Assembly (NCBI RefSeq): GCF_008039565.1
Contig: NZ_VDUX01000003.1
Span: 372,001-436,000, forward strand
Length of the DNA: 64,000 nt
Direction of reading: 5' to 3'
Source of the DNA: Aeromicrobium terrae
Lineage (GTDB): Bacteria; Actinomycetota; Actinomycetes; Propionibacteriales; Nocardioidaceae
This document shows, in pieces, positions 41,197-49,836 of this stretch. Within the stretch, counting starts at the first letter, position 1; each line of letters opens with the position of its first letter. The translations under genes were made by a program, and so were the position numbers. The notes beneath the pieces are model-generated. The model ran no database searches and was not told the origin of the DNA. It worked only from the letters and a program-made list of their open reading frames with translations.

Positions 41197-42511
41197 GGTT
41201 TCGGCGGGCGAGCACGAAGCCGTCGTCGGTGTCCACCACCTCGTACGGGACGCCGTAGCGGCGGCTGGCGTAGTCGGCGACGTCGTCGGGCGAGCCGATG
41301 CCGGCCGTGACGTCGAACAGCAGCCAGTCGGGCCGGGCGTTGCCCGGCGTGCCCAGCCAGGTGACGTCGTGGTCGCTGACCAGGTGCGTGATCACCGAGA
41401 TGTCGGTCTCGACGGACTTGCCGGCCGGGATCTGGTCGATCATCCGCTGCGCCGCGACGGCGTGCGGCGGCAGCTCGTAGGTGTCTCGGTCGGCCAGCGT
41501 CGTGAGCGGTGAGCCGGCGAACGTCACCGCCGTGAACACCAGGGCGACCGCGCCGAGCGGGCGGAGCCGGTGCCAGCGGGCCATGGCGTCGACCGCGGCG
41601 ACGGCGACGATCGGCATCAGGATCAGGGAGTAGTGGAAGTCGGTGCCCCAGTAGTACGGGTTGTCGCCGAGGAACCGCCAGCCGAACGTCGGCAGCACGA
41701 GCAGCGCCCACGGCGACACCAGCGCCGCGAGCCCGCTGACGGCGAACGTCATGAACAGCGTCTCCAGCTTGCGGCCGGGGTCGTCGAAGGCGGTCTCGAG
41801 GACGCCGCGGTCACCCCCGACCGACGACGCGTAGGCGTAGGAGCCGCCCGGGTTGAACGCCGGCACGATCACGACGACCACCAGGAGAAGGCCGACCAGG
41901 CCGGTGGCGGCCAGCCACGCGGCCCGCCGGCGCTCCCCAGCCAGCCAGAGCACGCCGCCGATCACCGCGACGGTCAGCCCGAGGTCCTCCTTGACCAGCA
42001 GCAGCGGCAGCGACCAGAGGACCACCCGGTCGAAGCGCCGGTCGACGTAGGCCGCGCCGGCCAGCGCCAGCAGCGGCGCGGCGAACGCGACCTCGTGGAA
42101 GTCGGCCTTGATCGCGGACTGGACGCCGAACGAGACGCCGTAGGCGAGGGCGATCGGCGCGCCGGCCCACCAGCCGAGCACGCGCAGGGCCAGGGCGGAC
42201 ACGACGTGGATCGAGATCGCCACGAGCACGACCTGCGCGACGAGCAGCGTCTGCGCGTGCGGGAACACTCGATAGAACGGGGCGAGCAGTGCGGTGACCG
42301 GGGAGAAGTGGTCGCCGAGGATGGTGAAGCCCTTGATGTCGGCCACCGGCGCCTGCAGGTGCGCGTACGCGCGCACGACCTGCTCGAAGATCGCGTTGTC
42401 GTACGACGTGGGCTCGAACCGGGCGAACCGGCGCAGCGTCAAGAGCGCGTACGCCGCGCCGCACAGCACGGCCCAGGACGCGGCGACGGCCTGGCGCCGG
42501 TCCACGGACAT
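41192..42511 (-). CDS. DUF2079 multi-pass membrane protein
   Basis: The 439-residue protein has around ten hydrophobic helices and the DUF2079 landmarks: SYDNAIFEQVVRAYAHLQ, IKGFTILGDHFSPVTALLAPFYRVFP, YGVSFGVQSAIKADFHEVAFAAPLLALA and LPLLLVKEDLGLTVAVIGG. The fold recalls GT-C glycosyltransferases, with an acidic residue pair early in the chain, but no reaction is proven for the family. The ATG at 42511 shares a base with the ABC ATPase stop (TGATG), so it is the last gene of the sugar-type ABC operon. Confidence 0.88.
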   Translation of the reverse strand: MSVDRRQAVAASWAVLCGAAYALLTLRRFARFEPTSYDNAIFEQVVRAYAHLQAPVADIKGFTILGDHFSPVTALLAPFYRVFPHAQTLLVAQVVLVAISIHVVSALALRVLGWWAGAPIALAYGVSFGVQSAIKADFHEVAFAAPLLALAGAAYVDRRFDRVVLWSLPLLLVKEDLGLTVAVIGGVLWLAGERRRAAWLAATGLVGLLLVVVVIVPAFNPGGSYAYASSVGGDRGVLETAFDDPGRKLETLFMTFAVSGLAALVSPWALLVLPTFGWRFLGDNPYYWGTDFHYSLILMPIVAVAAVDAMARWHRLRPLGAVALVFTAVTFAGSPLTTLADRDTYELPPHAVAAQRMIDQIPAGKSVETDISVITHLVSDHDVTWLGTPGNARPDWLLFDVTAGIGSPDDVADYASRRYGVPYEVVDTDDGFVLARRNR

Positions 42512-43680
42512 CAGGAGCGGCGTGGAGTGAGGTTCTCGCCGGTCTCGGGGTCGAACACGTGGATCGCGTCGCGCGGGACGACGATCCGCGCCGACATCCC
42601 GGCCCGGAGCGGGCTGCCGGCCGACAGCTCGGCCGCCAGGAAGCTCTGGAACAGGTCGAAGTCGAGGGCGTCCTCGATGGCCTCGAGCTGCCCCTCCACC
42701 TCCGGATCGAGCTCGAAGCCGAAGTAGACGAGCTGCGAGCGCCCACGCCACTCCACCTCGTCGATGCGCGACGTGAGCTCGACCCGGTCGCACACCTCGC
42801 GAGCCTCCGCGCTGGTGGCGTCCAGGCACTGCTCGGGCCGGATGCCGACGATGACGAGGTCGCGGTCGCCGACCGCTCGCTCGAGCTCGACGTCCATCGG
42901 GATGGACGTGAACGGCAGCACCAGCCGCGAGCCGGTGGGGCGAGCGGCGACGAGGTTCATCGCCGGCCTGCCGAGGAACCCCGCGACGAACAGGTCGGCC
43001 GGCCGGTCGTACAGCTCACGCGGCGAGCCGACCTGGTGCACCACGCCGCGGTGCATGACGGCCAGGTGGTCGGAGAGCGCAAGAGCCTCCTCGACGTCCG
43101 TGGTGGTGACGACGGACGTGCGCGTCTTCTCGCCCTGCCACTGCGTCGTGACCGAGCGGACGAGCGCACGGGAGTGGTCGGACTGCGCCGAGAACGGCTC
43201 GTCGAACAGGTACACGGCGGCCTCACGCACCAGCGAGCGGCCGATCGCGACGCGCTGGCGCTGGGCGTCGTCGAGGTCCGCGGGCTTGAGGTCGAGCAGC
43301 GCGGTCAGCGCGAGGAACTCGGCGACCTCCTCGACGCGGTCGTCCAGCGCGTCGCGGTCGACGCCCTTCCGCAGCGTGGAGGAGAACGACAGGTTGTCGT
43401 AGACGTCGAGGTGCGGGTGCAGGGCGAAGTCGGAGAACACCATCGCGACGTCGCGCTCGCGCGGGCCGACGGCGTTGACCAGGACGTCGTCGAAGAGCAC
43501 GTCGCCCTCGGTCTGGTCGTCGATGCCGACGATGACGCGGAGCAGCGCGGTCTTGCCGGCCCCGGGCGGCCCGCACAGGGCGAACGTGCTGCCGTCGGGC
43601 ACCGTGAGGCTGACGTCGTCGAGGAGCGTCCGGCCGCCCCGGCCGACGAAGGTGAGGTTGCGGACCTCGATCGCGGTCAT
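42511..43680 (-). CDS. Sugar-type ABC transporter ATP-binding protein with degenerate motifs
   Basis: This 389-residue protein is laid out like MsmK/UgpC: an ATPase domain (1-230), then a TOBE-type regulatory region. Walker A GPPGAGKT (37-44) and Walker B VYLFDE (156-161) are present. However, the Q-loop reads VFSDF (Ser83 for Gln), the signature is LDDAQ (136-140) in place of LSGGQ, the D-loop is SAQSD, and the switch His is Thr194 (VTTTD for VTHD). ATP binding seems possible but normal hydrolysis doubtful. It overlaps the permease by four bases, so it belongs to the transporter. Confidence 0.88.
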   Translation of the reverse strand: MTAIEVRNLTFVGRGGRTLLDDVSLTVPDGSTFALCGPPGAGKTALLRVIVGIDDQTEGDVLFDDVLVNAVGPRERDVAMVFSDFALHPHLDVYDNLSFSSTLRKGVDRDALDDRVEEVAEFLALTALLDLKPADLDDAQRQRVAIGRSLVREAAVYLFDEPFSAQSDHSRALVRSVTTQWQGEKTRTSVVTTTDVEEALALSDHLAVMHRGVVHQVGSPRELYDRPADLFVAGFLGRPAMNLVAARPTGSRLVLPFTSIPMDVELERAVGDRDLVIVGIRPEQCLDATSAEAREVCDRVELTSRIDEVEWRGRSQLVYFGFELDPEVEGQLEAIEDALDFDLFQSFLAAELSAGSPLRAGMSARIVVPRDAIHVFDPETGENLTPRRS

Positions 43681-44657
43681 GGGTACGTCCTTCCCAGGAG
43701 TCGGAGGGTCCGGCGCGGGAGTGCGAGCAGCACGAGGAGGGCCGGGACGAGCCACAGCAGCCCGGCGGCGGCGAGCTGGGCCGTCGGGTTCTCGAGCTGG
43801 TCCGCCGCGAGGAGCAGGGTGGCGGGCAAGGTGCGTGAGCGGTCGCTGCCGGTGAGCGTGGCACCGATGAGCGCGTCGTTGCAGGCGGCGAGGAGCACCA
43901 GGAGCGTCACGGCGAGCACGGCCGGCGCGACGTTCGGCAGGACGAACCAGCGCAGCCGCTGGCGGCGGCCGGCGCCGTCGGCGCGCAGGGCGTCGTCGAG
44001 CGACCACGGCACGTCCCGCATCAGCGTGACGCCCAGCCAGAGCGCGAGCGGCAGGGTCAGCATCAGCGTGGGCAGCACCAGGGCGAGCCGGTGGTCGTAC
44101 CAGCCGAACGCGCGGAGCTGGTCGCCGAACGGACCGGCGAGCGCGACGAGCGGGGCAAGGAGCACGGCGACCGCGTAGACGTACAGGACGCGACGGCCGC
44201 GAGCGCGCCGACGGACCATCGCGTACACCGCCGGGGCGGCCACCAGCAGCGACACCGCGGTGGCGACCAGCGCGACGAGCACCGACGTGATGACGGCGCG
44301 GCGCAGCACGTCCGCGTCCCAAACGTCGCCGAACACGGACCACGAGACGTCGGTGGGCAGCAGCGAGCGCGCCACCTGACCTTCGGGCGTCGTGGCCAAC
44401 GTGAACATCCACAGCAGCGGGATGACCGTGAAGAACGCCAGCGTCTCCAGGCCGAGCACCGCCCAGATCGAGATCCGGCGCCGGGTGTCGGCGATGATCA
44501 CGCCGATCGCGCCGGTGAGCATCAGCACCACGGCGATCGCGAGCCAGAGCCACTGGTCGCGACCGGGCACCCGCAGGATGCCGTAGTTCGCGACGACGAA
44601 CCCGACGACGAACGCGATGCCGGCGGCGGTGAGCCGGGCGCGCACGGAGGAGCTCAC
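43677..44657 (-). CDS. ABC transporter permease (carbohydrate type), second subunit
   Basis: The 326-residue integral membrane protein has three extra N-terminal helices before the MalG-like core. The coupling loop reads DALRADGAGRRQRLRWFVLPNVAPAVLAVTLLVLLAACNDALIGAT, where the usual EAA-G sequence is recognisable but altered. The GTG at 44657 is set by AGGAGGG five bases upstream and overlaps the first permease. The substrate cannot be inferred beyond CUT1-like sugars. Confidence 0.88.
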   Translation of the reverse strand: MSSSVRARLTAAGIAFVVGFVVANYGILRVPGRDQWLWLAIAVVLMLTGAIGVIIADTRRRISIWAVLGLETLAFFTVIPLLWMFTLATTPEGQVARSLLPTDVSWSVFGDVWDADVLRRAVITSVLVALVATAVSLLVAAPAVYAMVRRRARGRRVLYVYAVAVLLAPLVALAGPFGDQLRAFGWYDHRLALVLPTLMLTLPLALWLGVTLMRDVPWSLDDALRADGAGRRQRLRWFVLPNVAPAVLAVTLLVLLAACNDALIGATLTGSDRSRTLPATLLLAADQLENPTAQLAAAGLLWLVPALLVLLALPRRTLRLLGRTYP

Positions 44658-45499
44658 AGTGCCCTCCTGACCCGCAGCATCAGCATGAGCCCGACGCCGA
44701 CCAGCGCGGCGAGCGCGAGGACCAGGACCGACATCGCGGCACCCAGTCCGAGCTCGAACGAGGTGAACGTGGTGTCCCACAGGAGCAGCGGCGCCGTGCG
44801 GAGCTTCGGCAGCGACGGCTCGGCGAGCAGCGGTGCCTCGAAGGCCCGGTACGCGTCGAGGGCGCGGTAGACCGTGGCCACGGCGATCGCCGGCGCGGCC
44901 GCCGGGAGGACGACGCGGAACACCCGCTGGCGGCCGGTGGCGCCGTCGGCGACCGCCGACTCCAGCAGCGACACCGGCACCCGCGCGAGCCCGGCCAGCA
45001 GGATGATCGTGGTGATGCCGGTGCCGCGCCAGACCTCGGCGGCGCCGGCGGCCAGCAGGCCGACCACCTGACCCTCGCCGTCGTAGCGGAACCACGACGG
45101 CCCGAAGCCCTCGGTCAGCCCGTCGCGCCAGGCGAACGCGGTGACGACGGCCAGCACCGCGAACGGCACCAGCACGAGCACCTGGAGGTAGGCGGAGGCG
45201 AAGGTGATGCGCCGCAACGTCGCCGCGAACGCGGCCGCCAGCAGGAGCTGGAGGATCACCACGACGGCGACGAACAGCAGCGTGAGGGCGACGGCGACCC
45301 ACCACCGGCGGCTGGTGAGCACCTCGACGTAGTTGTCGACGCCCACGAACGAGGTGTCGTCCGGCGTGGTCAGGGCGGACGTCGACAGGGACGTCCAGAC
45401 CGCTCGGCCGAGCGGCCATGCGGTGACGAGCAGCAGCAGGAGGACGGCCGGGGCCATCAGCATCTCCGGGCGGCGCAGCGTGCGCGTCACGGCCTTCAT
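44654..45499 (-). CDS. ABC transporter permease (carbohydrate type), first subunit
   Basis: The 281-residue MalF-like protein has about six helices, starting VLLLLLVTAWPLGRAVWTSL. Its coupling loop is ESAVADGATGRQRVFRVVLPAAAPAIAVATVYRALDAYRAFE. VGVDNYVEVL near residue 52 is typical of CUT1 permeases. Four-base overlaps join it to the binding-protein gene upstream and the second permease downstream, so the complex is encoded in one tightly packed operon. Confidence 0.9.
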   Translation of the reverse strand: MKAVTRTLRRPEMLMAPAVLLLLLVTAWPLGRAVWTSLSTSALTTPDDTSFVGVDNYVEVLTSRRWWVAVALTLLFVAVVVILQLLLAAAFAATLRRITFASAYLQVLVLVPFAVLAVVTAFAWRDGLTEGFGPSWFRYDGEGQVVGLLAAGAAEVWRGTGITTIILLAGLARVPVSLLESAVADGATGRQRVFRVVLPAAAPAIAVATVYRALDAYRAFEAPLLAEPSLPKLRTAPLLLWDTTFTSFELGLGAAMSVLVLALAALVGVGLMLMLRVRRAL

Positions 45500-46719
45500 C
45501 GCAGGCCTCCGGAGACGAGGTCGCGCACCACGCGCTGCGAGTCCTTCGGCGTGGTGGTGGGGCTGACCGAGGTGACCGGCAGCCAGGTGTCGCGCAGGCC
45601 GGCGCGGACCCGCTGCCAGTACGGCGTCGGCGGGGCCGTGACGCCGGTGGTGATCGCGGACTGGATGACCGAGGCGTTCGGGAACGCGGCCTGGACCTCG
45701 CGCGTCGCGAGCGTGCTCGGACGGACCGAGGCGTGGCCCGAGCCCAGCATCATCGTCAGCTGGCTCTCCGCCGACGTGAGGCACTCGATGGCCTTGAACG
45801 CGGCGCCGGGGTCGGGGGCGTCCGCGGGCACGGCGAGCTCGACGCCGGACAGCGAGGCGACGCTCTCCGTCCCGACGACGGGGTAGGCCACGGCCTGCAT
45901 GTCGGCGACGACCGTGCTGAGCCGGGGGTCGGTGACGATGCCGGAGCCGGCGATCATGAAGCCGCCGTCGCTGCGGGCGAACTTCTCCGGGGCGTCCAGC
46001 GACGGCCCGTCACCCAGGCCCGCCTCGCCGACGTACTGCACGATGCCCGCGGCGGTCTTCCCGGCGTCGGTGTCGAGACCGATCTTCGGCGAGCGGCCCG
46101 TGCCGTCGACGAGCGTGCCGCCCGCCGCCCTGACCAGCACGTTCACCCAGTCGCCGAGCGCCGAGCCGTCCGGGTCGTCGATCTGGATGGTGGTGCCGAC
46201 CCGCTCGGCACCAGCCAACAGGTCGTCCCAGAGCACCGGCTGCGTCGTGTCGATGCCGGCGCGCTCGGCGGCGGTGCCGCGGAACCACATGAGCTGCGGC
46301 TCGAGCCACCATGGCATCGCGACCTGCTTGCCCTTGTAGGTGGCCGCCTCCACCGCCTGCGGGACGACGTCGACGCCGAGCGACCCCGCGACGTCCGCCG
46401 GGACGGTGCGGAGATAGCCGGCCGCGGCCAGCTCGGCGGTCAGCGACGTGCTGAGGCTCAGGACGTCGACGCTGTCGTCGTGCGCGGCGAACCGGCGCAC
46501 CAGCTCGACCCGCTGCTCGTCGATGTCGGCGGGCAGGGTCTCGACCTCGATCGTGGCGCCGGCCGACTCGCCACAGGCGTCGGCGAGGGCGAACGCCGGC
46601 GTGCGGTCAGGCACGGTCAGCCAGTGCAGCGTCTCGCGGCCTCCGGAGGCGTCGCTCCCGCAGGCCGTCAGCGCCCCCACACCCAGCGTCAGCAGCGCGA
46701 GGACCCGTGACACGCGCAC
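45496..46719 (-). CDS. Extracellular solute-binding lipoprotein (sugar type)
   Basis: The 407-residue precursor has a lipoprotein signal (VLALLTLGVGALTACGSD, lipobox LTAC). The mature part follows the family 1 binding-protein plan, with DSVDVLSLSTSLTAELAAAGYLRTVPAD, YKGKQVAMPWWLEPQLMWFRGTA, DGGFMIAGSG and AAFKAIECLTSAESQ. GTG 46719 is chosen because AGGAGG lies six bases before it; GTG 46737 has no ribosome site. First gene of the ABC operon. The ligand is unknown. Confidence 0.9.
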   Translation of the reverse strand: MRVSRVLALLTLGVGALTACGSDASGGRETLHWLTVPDRTPAFALADACGESAGATIEVETLPADIDEQRVELVRRFAAHDDSVDVLSLSTSLTAELAAAGYLRTVPADVAGSLGVDVVPQAVEAATYKGKQVAMPWWLEPQLMWFRGTAAERAGIDTTQPVLWDDLLAGAERVGTTIQIDDPDGSALGDWVNVLVRAAGGTLVDGTGRSPKIGLDTDAGKTAAGIVQYVGEAGLGDGPSLDAPEKFARSDGGFMIAGSGIVTDPRLSTVVADMQAVAYPVVGTESVASLSGVELAVPADAPDPGAAFKAIECLTSAESQLTMMLGSGHASVRPSTLATREVQAAFPNASVIQSAITTGVTAPPTPYWQRVRAGLRDTWLPVTSVSPTTTPKDSQRVVRDLVSGGLR

Positions 46720-46777
46720 GACACCCCTCCTGCTCACGCCGCAACTCTGCCACAGCGAGGGGTGACGAATACGGCGG

Positions 46778-48121
46778 TCAGAGAGAGACGTCCTCCAGGA
46801 GCTCGGTGACCAGAGCCGCCACCGGCGAACGCTCCGACCGCGTCAGCGTGACGTGCGCGAACAGCGGGTGTCCCTTGAGCTTCTCGACCACCGCGACGAC
46901 GCCGTCGTGACGCCCGACCCGCAGGTTGTCGCGCTGCGCGACGTCGTGCGTGAGCACCACCTTGGAGTTGGCGCCGATGCGCGAGAGCACGGTCAGCAGG
47001 ACGTTCCGCTCCAGCGACTGCGCCTCGTCGACGATGACGAACGCGTCGTGCAGCGAGCGGCCGCGGATGTGCGTGAGCGGCAGGACCTCGAGCATCCCGC
47101 GGTCGAGGATCTCGTCGATCACCGGCGTGGAGGTGACGGCGCCGAGGGTGTCGAACACGGCCTGCGCCCAGGGGCCCATCTTCTCGGACTCGCTGCCGGG
47201 CAGGTAGCCGAGCTCCTGGCCGCCGACGGCGTACAGCGGGCGGAACACGACGACCTTCTTGTGCTGACCGCGCTCCATCACCGCCTCGAGGCCGGCGCAG
47301 ATGGCCAGCGCGGACTTGCCGGTGCCCGCGCGGCCGCCGAGGGAGACGATGCCGACGTCGGGGTCCAGCAGGAGGTCGAGCGCGACCCGCTGCTCCGCCG
47401 AGCGGCCGTGGATGCCGAACGCGTCGCGGTCGCCGCGCACCAGCTGGACGTGCTTGTCGGCGGTGACGCGGCCGAGCCCGCTGCCCTTGCTCGACACCAG
47501 CACCAGACCGGTGTGGCACGGCAGCTCACGGGCCTCCGGGAGGTCGATCTCGCCCAGCTCGTACAGCGCGTCCAGGTCGGCGCTCTCGACCTCGATCTCG
47601 TGCATGCCGGTCCACCCGGACTCCAGCGCCAGCTCGGCGCGGTACTCCTCCGCCGTCAGGCCGACGGACGACGCCTTCACGCGCATCGGCAGGTCCTTGG
47701 ACACCAGCGTCACGTCGTGGCCCTCGTTGGCGAGGTTGCGGGCGACGGACAGGATGCGGGTGTCGTTGTCGCCCAGCCGGAACCCGGCGGGCAGCGACTC
47801 GGGGTTCGTGTGGTTGAGCTCGACCCGGATCGTGCCGCCCTCGTCCCCGATGGGCAGCGGGACGTCGAGCGTGCCGTGCTGCACGCGCAGGTCGTCGAGG
47901 AAGCGCAGAGCGGTCCGCGCGAAGTAGCCGAGCTCCGGGTGGTGGCGCTTGCCCTCGAGCTCGGAGATCACGACGACCGGAATGACCACCTCGTGCTCGT
48001 GGAACCGGGTGACGGCCGCAGGGTCCGCGAGCAGCACGCTGGTGTCCAGCACGTACGTGCGCTGCTTGGGCGCCTTGGTCGAGGTCGTCGGGCGGGGGCT
48101 CGCGCTCTTCTTCACAGCCAC
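46778..48121 (-). CDS. phoH2: PhoH2: PIN-domain RNase fused to PhoH ATPase
   Basis: The 447-residue protein joins a VapC-like PIN ribonuclease domain ([15 protein letters not shown], about 22-150, with acidic residues in [13 protein letters not shown] and [12 protein letters not shown]) to a PhoH helicase-like ATPase (Walker [13 protein letters not shown] near 262-274, Walker [14 protein letters not shown]). Such PhoH2 proteins unwind and cleave RNA. Unlike mycobacterial copies with a separate antitoxin-like gene, no phoAT partner is visible. GTG 48121 is supported by GAGGAG upstream. Confidence 0.93.
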   Translation of the reverse strand: MAVKKSASPRPTTSTKAPKQRTYVLDTSVLLADPAAVTRFHEHEVVIPVVVISELEGKRHHPELGYFARTALRFLDDLRVQHGTLDVPLPIGDEGGTIRVELNHTNPESLPAGFRLGDNDTRILSVARNLANEGHDVTLVSKDLPMRVKASSVGLTAEEYRAELALESGWTGMHEIEVESADLDALYELGEIDLPEARELPCHTGLVLVSSKGSGLGRVTADKHVQLVRGDRDAFGIHGRSAEQRVALDLLLDPDVGIVSLGGRAGTGKSALAICAGLEAVMERGQHKKVVVFRPLYAVGGQELGYLPGSESEKMGPWAQAVFDTLGAVTSTPVIDEILDRGMLEVLPLTHIRGRSLHDAFVIVDEAQSLERNVLLTVLSRIGANSKVVLTHDVAQRDNLRVGRHDGVVAVVEKLKGHPLFAHVTLTRSERSPVAALVTELLEDVSL

Positions 48122-48257
48122 GGCTGTCTCCTCGGTGAGCCCGCGCGCGCCCTGCGCCGGCCCTTAGTCGTCGGTGCGGTCGGGGCGGCTGGGCTCAGGG
48201 GCGAGCATCAACACACTCGCAACGTACGTCTGCGCTGGTCCGAAACCTCGCAGGACA

Positions 48258-48315
48258 CGCTGACGAGAGACTTCCGGAACCCTCTCCTCGGCGGGCCGGA
48301 ACCCTCTCGTCAGCG
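48258..48315. terminator. Stem-loop repeat after uppS, related to 41081-41196
   Basis: CGCTGACGAGAGACTTCCGG (48258-48277) and CCGGAACCCTCTCGTCAGCG (48296-48315) are inverted with two mismatches, with one more CCGGAACCCTCTC-like unit in the loop. It starts right at the uppS stop and precedes phoH2 on the same strand. It belongs to the same repeat family as the fumC/DUF2079 junction. Confidence 0.7.
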
Positions 48316-49077
48316 TCAGGCGCCGAAGCGACGTTCGCGGGAGGCGTAGGAGCGCATGGCGCGCAGCAGGTCGACGCGGCGGAAGGCCGGCCAGAGCACG
48401 TCGGAGAAGTAGAACTCCGAGTGCACGCTCTGCCAGAGCAGGAAGCCGGAGAGCCGCTGCTCGCCGGACGTGCGGATCACGAGGTCGGGGTCGGGCTGGC
48501 CCTTGGTGTAGAGGTGCTCGGCGATGTGGTCGACCTCGAGCGTGCGGGCGACCTCCTCGAGGTCGCGGCCCTCGGCGGCCTTCTCGAGCAGCAGCGAGCG
48601 CATCGCGTCGGTGAGCTCCTGGCGGCCGCCGTAGCCGACGCAGACGTTGACCCGCATGCCCTGGACGCCGGCGGTCCGGTCGGCCGCGCCCTTGAGCCGC
48701 CCGGCCGACTCCGGCGGCAGCAGCTCGAGGCTGCCCATCAGCGTGAGGTGCCAGCGGCCGTCGTCGGCGAGCCGGTCGACCAGGCCCTCGACGGCGTCGA
48801 GGATGCTCGCCAGCTCTTCCTGTGGGCGCTGCAGGTTGTCGGTGGAGAGGACCCAGAACGTGACCGTGCCGACGCCGAGGTCGTGGCACCACTCGAGGAA
48901 CTCGTCGACCTTCGCGGCGCCGGCCTGGTACCCGCTCTCCAGGTCCGTGCGAGCGTCCTTGGCCCACCGGCGGTTGCCGTCGACGATGGCCCCGACGTGG
49001 TGGGGCAGACGGCTCTGATCGAGCTGGCGCAGCAGTCGGCGCTCGTACGCACCGTAGAGAAGGTCGCTGACGCCCAT
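48316..49077 (-). CDS. uppS: Short-chain Z-isoprenyl diphosphate synthase (Rv1086-like)
   Basis: This 253-residue cis-prenyltransferase has catalytic Asp33 in AIVDGNRRWAK, the FWVLSTDNLQR segment, VNVCVGYGGRQEL and the diphosphate-binding RTSGEQRLSGFLLWQ. It is closer, from memory, to mycobacterial Rv1086 (Z,E-farnesyl diphosphate synthase) than to the long-chain UppS, since DGNRRWA replaces the usual DGNGRWA. Its product would feed polyprenyl carriers for cell-wall assembly. It is divergent from hlyIII, with GAGATT six bases before its ATG. Confidence 0.9.
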   Translation of the reverse strand: MGVSDLLYGAYERRLLRQLDQSRLPHHVGAIVDGNRRWAKDARTDLESGYQAGAAKVDEFLEWCHDLGVGTVTFWVLSTDNLQRPQEELASILDAVEGLVDRLADDGRWHLTLMGSLELLPPESAGRLKGAADRTAGVQGMRVNVCVGYGGRQELTDAMRSLLLEKAAEGRDLEEVARTLEVDHIAEHLYTKGQPDPDLVIRTSGEQRLSGFLLWQSVHSEFYFSDVLWPAFRRVDLLRAMRSYASRERRFGA

Positions 49078-49082
49078 ACGGC

Positions 49083-49094
49083 TAATCTCATCAC
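49083..49094 (+). promoter_or_regulatory. Leaderless-type -10 box of hlyIII
   Basis: TAATCT (49083-49088) is followed by six bases and ATG 49095. Only 17 bases separate the divergent starts of uppS and hlyIII, so both promoters must overlap the opposite genes. Confidence 0.5.
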
Positions 49095-49793
49095 ATGACG
49101 AAGGCCGCGCCGGAGACGCTGACGGAGGAGGCCTCCGAAGCCATCCGGGAGACGGCTCGGGAGATCAAGCCGCGGCTGCGCGGCTGGCTGCACGCCGCCA
49201 CCGCTCCCCTGGCGTTCTTCTCGTTCCTGGCCATGCTCGTCATCGCCGACGACGTGTGGGTGCGGTTCGCCGTCGCTGTCTTCATGGTGAGCGCGCTGCT
49301 GCTGTTCGGCGTCAGCGCGCTGTACCACACGCGCACCTGGTCAGATCAGGCTCGGATGATCTGGAAGCGGATCGACCACGCCAACATCTTCATCCTCATC
49401 GCCGGGTCCTACACGCCGTTCTCGCTCATCCTGTTGTCCACGAAGCACGCGGTGATCATGCTGTCGCTGGTGTGGGGCGGCGCCGTCCTCGGCGTGCTGT
49501 TCCGCATCTTCTGGGTCGGTGCCCCCCGATGGCTCTACGTCCCGCTGTACATCCTGCTCGGCTGGGCGGCGGTGCTGTACTTCCCGGAGTTCGTCGACGA
49601 GTCCCCCACCGCGGTGCTGGTGCTGATGGTCACCGGCGGCGGCCTCTACACGCTCGGCGCCCTGGTCTACGGCTTCAAGAAGCCGGACCCGTGGCCGAGC
49701 TGGTACGGCTTCCACGAGGTGTTCCACACGCTGACGATCGCGGCCTTCGTCGTGCACTACATCGGCGTGAGCTTCCTCGCCTACCAACGCTGA
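49095..49793 (+). CDS. Hemolysin III family (PAQR) membrane protein
   Basis: The 232-residue protein has seven predicted helices and the PAQR/HlyIII landmarks: GWLHAATAPLAFFSF, LLLFGVSALYHTRTW, WKRIDHANIFILIAGSYTPFSLI and a C-terminal HEVFHTLTIAAFVVHYIGV. The conserved His and Ser/Asp residues form the zinc site seen in adiponectin receptors. Haemolysis itself is not implied. It is beside uppS, as Rv1085c is beside Rv1086. Confidence 0.92.
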   Translation: MTKAAPETLTEEASEAIRETAREIKPRLRGWLHAATAPLAFFSFLAMLVIADDVWVRFAVAVFMVSALLLFGVSALYHTRTWSDQARMIWKRIDHANIFILIAGSYTPFSLILLSTKHAVIMLSLVWGGAVLGVLFRIFWVGAPRWLYVPLYILLGWAAVLYFPEFVDESPTAVLVLMVTGGGLYTLGALVYGFKKPDPWPSWYGFHEVFHTLTIAAFVVHYIGVSFLAYQR

Positions 49794-49824
49794 CAAGAGC
49801 CTCCGCGGGGGCGCCGCGCTGCCC

Positions 49825-49836
49825 TAGCATCGATCC
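49825..49836 (+). promoter_or_regulatory. Leaderless-type -10 box of the cyclase/ATPase gene
   Basis: TAGCAT (49825-49830) is followed by six bases and ATG 49837, with no ribosome site, consistent with a leaderless message. Confidence 0.5.
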
